A stretch of DNA of 5,918 bases from Planctomycetes bacterium SM23_32. Its GTDB lineage: Bacteria; Planctomycetota; Brocadiia; SM23-32. The stretch's first letter is position 1. Each line of letters begins with the position of its first letter. This document shows, piece by piece, positions 1 to 5,025 of this stretch. The position numbers and the translations under genes are program-made. Where the stretch lies: contig LJUE01000231.1 in NCBI GenBank assembly GCA_001303885.1, positions 1 through 5,918 of the forward strand, written 5' to 3'. Under the pieces are notes generated by a model. That model did not search any database, was not told the DNA's origin, and worked only from the letters and a program-made list of their open reading frames with translations.

Positions 1-423
1 CCTCACCGGCAGCAGGGGGAAACGCACCGAGGCAAGCGTCATCTCGGAGGCGCAGCGCACGGAGATGCTGCCGAGGATGAGGCCGCTCTCTGGCTCCGTG
101 CGGAACCGGCACGTCACGCTGACCCCGGCCTGCCCGTGATCGGCGGCGTCCACGATGAGGGCGTCGTCGCGGAGTTCCACGACGACACCCGCGGCGTCCC
201 GCGAGGACACGCTGAGCTCGGGCCGGGCGAATGTCAGCTCGTAGAGCGGCGCGGGCCGGGCGCCGGCGACGAAGTCGCGCCCGGTAGCCTTGTCTACCAG
301 CGAGGCTATACTGCCGGTCGCGTCGTCCACGGTCAGCGCCGTGGCGGTCGTCTCAATCGTCGCTCCGGCAGCCATGTCGGCTCCTCCTAAGAGCACCAGC
401 GCAATGACGACAGCAGTTCTCAC
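1..423 (-). CDS. Secreted beta-sandwich protein, possibly N-terminus of a glycoside hydrolase-like protein (partial)
   Basis: The frame is open from GTG 423 to the left edge (141 codons), so only the N-terminus is visible and the C-terminal part is missing. The first 21 residues look like a Sec signal peptide: Arg2, a hydrophobic core TAVVIALVLLGG, then a small-residue region ending AGA at 19-21. The mature part opens with beta-rich sequence including SIASLVDKATGRDF and a PAPLYELTF segment. From memory, this style of opening occurs in secreted sugar-active proteins of planctomycete and verrucomicrobial genomes (DUF6259-like and similar galactose-mutarotase-like folds), with strands leading into a catalytic barrel lying further on. 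GTG 423 has GGAGG seven bases upstream. ATG 375 also has AGGAGG at good spacing, but starting there would delete the signal peptide, so GTG 423 is preferred. No catalytic residues are visible, so enzymatic function is inference only. It is transcribed divergently from the hydrolase gene at 605. Confidence 0.62.
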   Translation of the reverse strand, partial: MRTAVVIALVLLGGADMAAGATIETTATALTVDDATGSIASLVDKATGRDFVAGARPAPLYELTFARPELSVSSRDAAGVVVELRDDALIVDAADHGQAGVSVTCRFRTEPESGLILGSISVRCASEMTLASVRFPLLPVR

Positions 424-472
424 TCCGCTTCCTCCCGCATCCTCTGATGCAGCCCGCGCGCCGCCCGGTCAC

Positions 473-501
473 CGTTTACCCGCCCGCGCCTCGCGCGTCA
501 A
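473..501 (-). promoter_or_regulatory. Possible promoter of the secreted-protein gene
   Basis: On the minus strand TTGACG (501-496) is followed after 17 bases by TAAACG (478-473). The -35 is one base from consensus. The -10 is poor: it has the initial TA but not the final T. It would give a leader of about 45 bases before GTG 423. This is a weak call based only on spacing and the -35. Confidence 0.3.
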
Positions 502-543
502 GGCGCAGGGCGGGGATACGGCTCTGGAGTCATGCCAGGCGTG

Positions 544-552
544 TGCTACAAT
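544..552 (+). promoter_or_regulatory. Extended -10 promoter of the carbon-nitrogen hydrolase gene
   Basis: TGCTACAAT is an extended -10 (TGn plus TACAAT, one mismatch to TATAAT). There is no good -35 at the expected distance (about 524-529), which is typical of extended -10 promoters. Transcription would begin near 559, immediately before the hairpin at 564-582 and about 45 bases ahead of the start codon. Confidence 0.45.
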
Positions 553-563
553 GGCGGGCCTTG

Positions 564-582
564 CCTGCCGGAGGCCGGCAGG
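564..582 (+). promoter_or_regulatory. GC-rich stem-loop in the leader of the hydrolase gene
   Basis: CCTGCCGG (564-571) and CCGGCAGG (575-582) are perfect inverted copies separated by AGG, giving an eight-base-pair, almost all G/C stem with a three-base loop. It lies between the predicted transcription start (about 559) and the Shine-Dalgarno GGAG (593-596). It would therefore form at or near the 5' end of the mRNA and leave the ribosome site free. No T-run follows, so it is not a standard intrinsic terminator on this strand. A role in mRNA stability or protein binding is possible but not shown. Confidence 0.5.
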
Positions 583-604
583 ACGACCCGGTGGAGCCCG
601 AGCG

Positions 605-1573
605 ATGAGCGAGCGACGAGACGGCCCGCGCAAGGTGGTGGTCGGCACCGCCGTGCGCCCGATGTATGGCTGGTTCCCGCCCCTGGACGAGCGCCTCGAC
701 GTCCTGGCGGGGATGATAGACGACATGGCCGATCAGGCGGCCGAGAAGTGCGGCCGTCATCCCGACCTGGTCGTGCTGCCCGAAATGGCCGTGTGGGCGA
801 AGGACGGGCCGATAGCCGAGCGGTGCGTGCCCCTGGAGGGGCCCGTGCTCGACGTCATGGGCGGCAGGGCGCGGCGGCACGACACGTACGTGGTCGTGGG
901 GATGTTCCTGGCCGAGGAGGGCGGCCAGTACAGCAACGCCGCCGTCCTGCTGGACCGCAGGGGGGAAGTGGCCGGCATCTACCGGAAGGTCTTTGCGGTG
1001 GTGGACGTGGACGGCCTGCTCGAAGGGGGCCTGAATGCGGGCAGGGGCTTCCCGGTCTTCGACTGCGACTTCGGCCGCATCGGGGCGCAGATCTGCTATG
1101 ACATGATGTTCGACGACGGCTGGGAGGTGCTCGCCCACAAGGGGGCGGAGATCGTTGTCTGGCCGACCCAGTCCCCGCAGACCGCCCGCCCCGCCTGCCG
1201 TGCTCTCACGCACGGCTACTACGTGGTGTCCAGCACGTGGCGCAACAACGCCGCCATCTACGAGCCGACCGGCATGACGGCAGCCCGGATCGAGGAGCCG
1301 GGCGTGCTCGCCCACGAGATAGACCTGGACTACGTGCTGCTCCAGTGGGCGGCCGACCTGCGAGAGGGGGCGGCCATGGCGGAGAGGTACGGCGAACGCG
1401 TCGGCTTCAACTACTACCCCGCCGAGGACCGCGGCATCTTCTGGTCCAACGACCCCGCGATGCCCATCCGCCGAATGGTCGAAGAGGCCGGCTTCCGGAA
1501 GGACTACGAGGAGTTCGAGCACGACCGGCGCGTCCAGGACAGCTTCCGGGGCGGCCCGCCGAGCAGGGACTGA
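605..1573 (+). CDS. Carbon-nitrogen hydrolase (nitrilase superfamily amidase-like)
   Basis: This 322-residue cytoplasmic protein (no signal peptide) has the full nitrilase-superfamily triad: Glu60 in VVLPEMAVW, Lys128 in IYRKVF and Cys164 in GAQICYDMMF. Glu140 (in LLEGG) could be the auxiliary glutamate. Members hydrolyse or condense non-peptide C-N bonds through a cysteine thioester; the substrate here (amide, carbamoyl compound or nitrile) cannot be read from sequence. The alpha-beta-beta-alpha core ends around GVLAHEIDLD (233-242). About 80 further residues follow, rich in charged and aromatic residues (FNYYPAEDRGIFW). The superfamily domain alone is about 260 residues, so this is a tailed subfamily. 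ATG 605 was chosen because GGAG (593-596) sits eight bases upstream and the conserved beta strand (VVVGTAV) begins at residue 11. The frame is open further upstream, but the protein made there is low-complexity. It diverges from the secreted-protein gene and converges on the membrane-protein gene with an 18-bp gap. Family assignment is firm; specificity is unknown. Confidence 0.93.
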   Translation: MSERRDGPRKVVVGTAVRPMYGWFPPLDERLDVLAGMIDDMADQAAEKCGRHPDLVVLPEMAVWAKDGPIAERCVPLEGPVLDVMGGRARRHDTYVVVGMFLAEEGGQYSNAAVLLDRRGEVAGIYRKVFAVVDVDGLLEGGLNAGRGFPVFDCDFGRIGAQICYDMMFDDGWEVLAHKGAEIVVWPTQSPQTARPACRALTHGYYVVSSTWRNNAAIYEPTGMTAARIEEPGVLAHEIDLDYVLLQWAADLREGAAMAERYGERVGFNYYPAEDRGIFWSNDPAMPIRRMVEEAGFRKDYEEFEHDRRVQDSFRGGPPSRD

Positions 1574-1591
1574 ACGCCGCAGCGCCCTCCC

Positions 1592-3241
1592 TCAGTTCGG
1601 CAGGAAGATGGCGCCCAGCCGCACGCCCGCCAGACCCAGCGCCGTCGAGACGGCGATGGCCGAGAGCCAGACCATGTGGGCCGCGTAGCTGGAGGCCATC
1701 ATGAAGCCCAGCGAGTGGATGGGCCACCAGTAGAACCGCATCCGGGCCAGTGTGATCAGGAACATGAACCCGCCGCCGAACGCCAGCGACCCAAAGTGCG
1801 GCTCGGCCGACTGCACGGGGCTGGTAATCATGCGCTCGGCCTTGTTGAACGTGTTGATGGGGTGGACGCGCGTGCCCCAGGTGGTGCCGACGTTGTAGGC
1901 GCCGATGCGGTAATACATGTAGAGCGACGAGCCGGCGGCCACCGGGACGGCCAGCAGCAGGGCCGCCGCCATGGCCGGCAGCAGCAGGCGCTTGCGCCGC
2001 TCGAAGACCGACGATATCCGCATGGCGTTCATGGCGTGGGCGCTGAGCAGCTCGCGGGTGTCCCAGAAGAACACGTTGTTGTGCATCTGCGCCACCACGG
2101 CGGCGGCCGCCCCGAACGCCCGCCCGCCCGTCAGCCCGTGCAGCAGGTCCACCGGCTTCCACTGCTGGAGCACCAGGAAGACCCCGCCCTGGGCCACCAG
2201 CCGGGCGATGCCGAGCGTCAGCACCAGCATGACGCCGACGAGGCCCACTGCCACCAGGGGGCTCACGCGGTAGTAGACGAACCAGGCGGCCATGGCCAGC
2301 GAGCAGAGTTCCAGCGGCCGGCCGATCCAGTACGAAGCCTGCACCTCGAACCGGATGAAGAGGAAGAAGACCCAGATGCTCAGCGATACGTCGCTGGGCA
2401 CCAGGAAGGCGAAGGCGATGGCCACCGGGTAGACGTGAGCTGCCCATATGCCCAACTGCCCCAGCGGCGTGCCCCACAGGATGGAGTCGAGCGGGATCCG
2501 CGGCAGCCAGCCCCCCTCGGCGCCCGTGAGCACCGGCGCCACCCGGACCAGGGAGAACGCGCCCGAAGCCGCCATCCCCACCAGCAGCGGCTTGCTGCGC
2601 ATCATCAGGCCCGGCAGCAGGTGCTGCTCCCCGGCGTCCGCCGTGAACTCCATCGGCACCCTCGCCAGCGGGAATAGCAGCCGCTCCGACTCCACCCACT
2701 GCTTGCGCAGTATGCCCACCAGGAAGAACGTGGTCGCGTAGAAGAGCAGGGCGAACGCCGTCCAGGCGGCCATCGGGCGGAGCCACAAACCCCAGGGGAT
2801 GCGGACGTGCTCCCCCGTTCGCGTGCCCTCGTAGAAGCTCTTGGCGGCGTGGGAGCGCGGGTCCTTCGTCAGCACGAGGTCCGCAGGCACTTCCTTCAGG
2901 ACGTTGTCTTCCCAGGCCAGGTCCGGGCGAGCGGCGTAGTACGCCGGCGCGGCGCAAAGCGGGAACCAGAAGCGCATGAACCCGCTGGCCGGCACGGCGC
3001 AGGCGGCGATCATCATGCACCAGATCAGCATCAGCTCCGTCTGGCGCAGCGCCCAGGCGCGGCGGATCAGCTTGAGCAGGGGATTGGCCGCCAGGGTGAG
3101 CATCAGCAGCACGGCCACCACGCCGGCCGGGAAGTGGCTGCCGGTCAGGAACGTGTTGCCCTTGGCGAAGTCGTTCCAGGGCGTCACCGACGCGATGAAG
3201 ACTGCGCCGAGCAGGCCGAGCAGGAATGCGCGCCACGTCAT
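1592..3241 (-). CDS. Polytopic membrane protein of the DUF6785/DUF6784 type, function unknown
   Basis: This 549-residue integral membrane protein has about ten hydrophobic segments, at roughly 3-20, 38-58, 68-90, 155-177, 262-282, 286-300, 311-326, 327-345, 419-441 and 486-504, plus a final one near 523-546. Its opening (MTWRAFLLGLLGAVFIAS, then TPWNDF, GNTFLTGSHFP and NPLL) matches what I remember of the DUF6785 family, and FYWWPIHSLGF near 503-513 matches the associated DUF6784 region. These occur in planctomycetes, armatimonads and related phyla and vaguely resemble oligopeptide-type transporters; no substrate is known. A soluble loop lies at about 101-150. The remembered family usually continues for several tens of residues after the PIH-LGF motif, whereas this protein stops about 40 residues later. 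Reading the other frames does not restore the tail, so it looks genuinely short. No clear Shine-Dalgarno precedes ATG 3241; the start rests on the conserved N-terminus. It has its own promoter just upstream. Confidence 0.85.
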   Translation of the reverse strand: MTWRAFLLGLLGAVFIASVTPWNDFAKGNTFLTGSHFPAGVVAVLLMLTLAANPLLKLIRRAWALRQTELMLIWCMMIAACAVPASGFMRFWFPLCAAPAYYAARPDLAWEDNVLKEVPADLVLTKDPRSHAAKSFYEGTRTGEHVRIPWGLWLRPMAAWTAFALLFYATTFFLVGILRKQWVESERLLFPLARVPMEFTADAGEQHLLPGLMMRSKPLLVGMAASGAFSLVRVAPVLTGAEGGWLPRIPLDSILWGTPLGQLGIWAAHVYPVAIAFAFLVPSDVSLSIWVFFLFIRFEVQASYWIGRPLELCSLAMAAWFVYYRVSPLVAVGLVGVMLVLTLGIARLVAQGGVFLVLQQWKPVDLLHGLTGGRAFGAAAAVVAQMHNNVFFWDTRELLSAHAMNAMRISSVFERRKRLLLPAMAAALLLAVPVAAGSSLYMYYRIGAYNVGTTWGTRVHPINTFNKAERMITSPVQSAEPHFGSLAFGGGFMFLITLARMRFYWWPIHSLGFMMASSYAAHMVWLSAIAVSTALGLAGVRLGAIFLPN

Positions 3242-3294
3242 GGACAGCGGGCCCCGGGCAGGAACTGTGGAGACGGCCGCCGAAAGCGGATGGG

Positions 3295-3324
3295 AGTATA
3301 GGCGGGCGTGCCCCGGCGCGTCAA
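3295..3324 (-). promoter_or_regulatory. Sigma-70-type promoter of the membrane-protein gene
   Basis: On the minus strand TTGACG (3324-3319) and TATACT (3300-3295) are separated by 18 bases; each hexamer has one mismatch to consensus. Transcription would start near 3288, giving a leader of about 47 bases to ATG 3241. It shows that the membrane protein need not be co-transcribed with the oxidoreductase gene, which ends 42 bases further upstream at 3367. Confidence 0.6.
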
Positions 3325-3366
3325 CGAGGCCGGCGAGCAGGGGCAGAAGAGGAAGGTGTGGCGCGG

Positions 3367-4029
3367 CTACTGCGGCTGCCTCTCCCGCTCGGTGCGGGGG
3401 CCGTCGGCGTCGCCGTCCAGGGAGAAGCCCCGGCCCTCGTAGGTGCCTTCGTAGCCGCGGTCAGTCACCTCGATCGCGGTGACCCACTTCACCCACTTGT
3501 AGCCGAACTTGCCCGGCGCCACCACGCGCAGCGGCCAGCCGTGCTCGCGCGGCAGCGGCTCACCGTTCACCTCCCAGGCCAGCAGGGGCCGCCCCGTCTC
3601 CACGTAGTCCATCGAGAGGCTGGCGCAGAAGTCGCGGTCATCCCGGAACACCACGAACGTGCCGTCGGCGTGCGGCCCCCCGCGGCTCAGCACGTCCCGC
3701 ACGGGCACGCCCCGCCAGACGGCGTGGTCGGTCCAGCCCAGCACGCACTCCAGCGGCGCGTCGGTCTCGACGGACGGCATCGCCTTAACGTCGTCCAGGG
3801 CGAGCGAGACCTCGGCGTCCACCTTGCCATAGACGCGGAGCCGGTACGCTTCAGTGTCTGCGATGCGGTCGTAGGGCATGTAGCCCGTGAGGTGGAGTTC
3901 CCCGTCGTCGCTCGGTTCCACCGGAGTATGGGCGGCCGAGCGCCGACACTCGAGCAGCAGCACCAGCAGGAGCGCGGCCGCGCCGGCGGCCAGGCCCAGC
4001 AGGATCGCCTGCTTGTATCCGCGCGCCAT
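3367..4029 (-). CDS. Molybdopterin-dependent oxidoreductase, sulfite-oxidase fold, membrane-anchored
   Basis: This 220-residue protein carries the sulfite-oxidase-type molybdopterin domain (Oxidored_molyb) across about residues 60-192. Cys95 in the segment PLECVLGW is the expected molybdenum ligand, followed by WRGVPVRDVL. The C-terminal hallmark runs through LLAWEVNGEPLP (149-160), EHGWPLRVVAPGKFGYKWVK (162-181) and TAIEV. Such enzymes do oxygen-atom or electron transfer outside the cytoplasm; the substrate is unknown. Residues 8-27 form one hydrophobic helix preceded by Arg3 and Lys6. This gives a signal anchor with an extracytoplasmic domain, or an uncleaved leader. There is no twin-arginine motif and the Cys28 context is a poor lipobox. 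The domain is compact, with no dimerisation or haem domain. ATG 4029 was chosen because the frame also allows TTG 4068, but that would add 13 polar residues before the membrane helix and overlap the repressor gene. The repressor stop lies 25 bp upstream on the same strand, so co-transcription is likely. Confidence 0.85.
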   Translation of the reverse strand: MARGYKQAILLGLAAGAAALLLVLLLECRRSAAHTPVEPSDDGELHLTGYMPYDRIADTEAYRLRVYGKVDAEVSLALDDVKAMPSVETDAPLECVLGWTDHAVWRGVPVRDVLSRGGPHADGTFVVFRDDRDFCASLSMDYVETGRPLLAWEVNGEPLPREHGWPLRVVAPGKFGYKWVKWVTAIEVTDRGYEGTYEGRGFSLDGDADGPRTERERQPQ

Positions 4030-4054
4030 CTCAGCTACCAGTCTGCCCGACGGG

Positions 4055-4786
4055 TCAGCGGAGGTCAACCCACGCCCAGATGACCTGGCCGATCACCGGG
4101 TCGGGCAGCTCGCGCAGGTCCACCACGATGGGGGGGAAGGTGCGCTGGTTCTCGTTGTCTGAGAAGAGGAGCGCGAAGTGGTTGCGCGCGCGCAGGCGCT
4201 TGATGACGACGGCGCCGTCGCCGGTGCGGCAGCAGACGATGCGGCCCTCGAGGTTATGCAGCGGCACGGGGGTGACGTCCACGGCCACGATGCTGCCGTC
4301 GGTCAGCGTCGGCGCCATGCTGTCCCCGCTGATGCGCACGCAGCGGAGCCGCTCGGGGTGGGGCGCCACGCGCTGGTGGATGATGCAGTAGCCTTCCACC
4401 TGCTCCTCCATGATGAGCCCGGCCCCGGCTGCCGCCGGATCACGCAGGTAGGGGACGGCGTAGTAGCGGTCCTCGCCCTCCAGGCGGGTGAGGCTCTTCA
4501 GCTCCTCGGGGCTGGTGACGATGACGGGGCGGGTGGGCGCGGCCTCGGTCAAGCGGGGACCGGCGCCGTTGAGGAGCCAGTCGTGGTTGATGCGCAGGAC
4601 GCGCTCCAGCGCCAGCAGCACGGGCAGGGGAGGGCGGCGCTTGCCCGTCTCGTAGGCGGTAACGGTGCTCTGCGTCACGCCGACGGCCTCGCCCAGTTCG
4701 GTCTGGTTCAAGCCGAGCTCGGTCCGCACTTCCTTGAACCTCTCGCCGATGCCCGACGGGCGGTCCCTCGTCTTCCTGGCGACCAT
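4055..4786 (-). CDS. Phage-type repressor: XRE helix-turn-helix plus S24 (LexA-like) peptidase
   Basis: This 243-residue protein is a transcriptional repressor of the lambda CI/LexA-like type. Residues 13-67 form an XRE helix-turn-helix (ERFKEVRTELGLNQTELGEA, then GVTQSTVTAYETGKRRPPLP). A linker leads to the S24 peptidase domain at about 125-240. The catalytic serine is Ser156 in ISGDSMAPTL and the lysine is Lys196 in VVIKRLR, so self-cleavage stimulated by RecA filaments is expected. The likely scissile site is an Ala-Gly bond in DPAAAGAG (120-121 or 122-123). Its length and layout match prophage repressors, not the shorter cellular LexA. ATG 4786 has AGGGAG (4795-4800) eight bases upstream. 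It is transcribed divergently from the Gam-like gene across a gap with promoters for both directions and an operator-like dyad, so it probably represses the Gam operon and may control itself. The oxidoreductase gene follows 25 bp after its stop. Strong family call; target sites are inferred. Confidence 0.93.
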   Translation of the reverse strand: MVARKTRDRPSGIGERFKEVRTELGLNQTELGEAVGVTQSTVTAYETGKRRPPLPVLLALERVLRINHDWLLNGAGPRLTEAAPTRPVIVTSPEELKSLTRLEGEDRYYAVPYLRDPAAAGAGLIMEEQVEGYCIIHQRVAPHPERLRCVRISGDSMAPTLTDGSIVAVDVTPVPLHNLEGRIVCCRTGDGAVVIKRLRARNHFALLFSDNENQRTFPPIVVDLRELPDPVIGQVIWAWVDLR

Positions 4787-4840
4787 GGTGTCCGCTCCCT
4801 CTCGCGTGTCCGGCAGACCGCGCCTTTGGGGCCACCGGAG

Positions 4841-4870
4841 TATTACCCGATAGAGGTATTATGGCCGATA
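4841..4870. repeat. Two direct repeats, TATTA...CCGATA, at the repressor promoter
   Basis: TATTACCCGATA (4841-4852) and TATTATGGCCGATA (4857-4870) share both ends, begin 16 bases apart and differ by a two-base insertion in the middle. Each copy is also a loose dyad (TAT at one end, ATA at the other). They cover the -10 and start region of the repressor promoter, so they are candidate operators for autoregulation or for a second regulator. Confidence 0.4.
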
Positions 4871-4887
4871 TGAACGTCGCAAGGCAA
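4858..4887 (-). promoter_or_regulatory. Candidate promoter of the repressor gene
   Basis: On the minus strand TTGCCT (4887-4882) and CATAAT (4863-4858) lie 18 bases apart; the -10 has one mismatch and the -35 two. Transcription would start near 4851 and run about 65 bases to ATG 4786. The -10 sits inside the second copy of a TATTA...CCGATA repeat and the -35 inside a tandem GCAAG pair (4879-4888), which would suit autoregulation. Confidence 0.45.
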
Positions 4888-4913
4888 GAAAAATATGCTA
4901 AAACAGATAGCCC

Positions 4914-4927
4914 GCTTGACAACAAGC
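4914..4927. promoter_or_regulatory. Operator-like dyad over the -35 of the Gam promoter
   Basis: GCTTG (4914-4918), ACAA, then CAAGC (4923-4927) form a perfect inverted repeat of 14 bp, the size class of lambdoid 434/P22-type operators. It contains the entire -35 TTGACA (4916-4921), so a bound protein would block RNA polymerase directly. The divergent XRE/S24 repressor is the obvious candidate binder. That pairing is inferred from position and architecture. Confidence 0.5.
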
Positions 4928-4944
4928 CGTGAAACGCCTACAAT
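4916..4944 (+). promoter_or_regulatory. Strong sigma-70 promoter of the Gam operon
   Basis: A perfect TTGACA (4916-4921) and TACAAT (4939-4944) are separated by the ideal 17 bases. Transcription would start near 4951. This is the best promoter match in the window, as expected for a phage early promoter held off by a repressor. The local sequence is clearly more AT-rich than the flanking genes. Confidence 0.72.
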
Positions 4945-5025
4945 GCCATTCATATGCATAGCACCTACATGATAGCCGCTCGGGAGGCCTCGATGCAAGG
5001 GGAAACCGCCCCGAAAGGAACGCCG

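Larger units (their letters stand above)
4906..4980. repeat. Direct repeat GATAGCC(C)GCT flanking the Gam promoter
   Basis: GATAGCCCGCT (4906-4916) and GATAGCCGCT (4971-4980) differ by one C and sit on either side of the promoter, the first abutting the -35 and the second in the leader. GATAG also occurs at 4849-4853 and GATAT at 4867-4871. They may be secondary binding sites, but ten-base repeats can also arise by chance. Confidence 0.3.

Noticed and set aside
290..604. Upstream extension of the hydrolase frame
   Set aside because: The extra residues are Ala/Pro/Arg-rich without domain, would overlap the divergent gene and its promoter, and ignore the good ribosome site before ATG 605.
530..1522. 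Long minus-strand open frame opposite the carbon-nitrogen hydrolase
   Set aside because: The plus strand encodes an intact nitrilase triad in a conserved frame. The opposite frame has composition typical of an antisense shadow (many His, Gly, Arg) and no motif.
1571..1600. Possible bidirectional terminator between the convergent genes
   Set aside because: Only a four-base GAAC/GTTC pairing is seen and there is no T-run; too weak to call.
1676..2677. Plus-strand open frame opposite the membrane-protein gene
   Set aside because: It is rich in Gln, His and Arg and has no recognisable domain; it mirrors hydrophobic codons of the real gene.
1407..3236. Very long open frame on the minus strand overlapping the membrane-protein gene
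   Set aside because: It runs in another frame of the same strand as the membrane protein, is rich in Arg, Gly, Pro and His, and has no domain. It is open because high GC makes stops rare.
3245..3260. GGGCCCCGGGC palindrome in the leader of the membrane-protein gene
   Set aside because: Short self-complementary G/C runs are expected by chance at this base composition, and it does not form a stem with a sensible loop.
4030..4068. TTG 4068 as start of the molybdopterin oxidoreductase
   Set aside because: It would add a short polar stretch before the membrane helix and overlap the repressor gene; ATG 4029 gives a natural positive-then-hydrophobic N-terminus.
4951..4960. CATATG and TATGCATA palindromes at the Gam transcription start
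   Set aside because: Very short AT-rich palindromes in an AT-rich stretch; not repeated elsewhere in the gap, so not supported as an operator.
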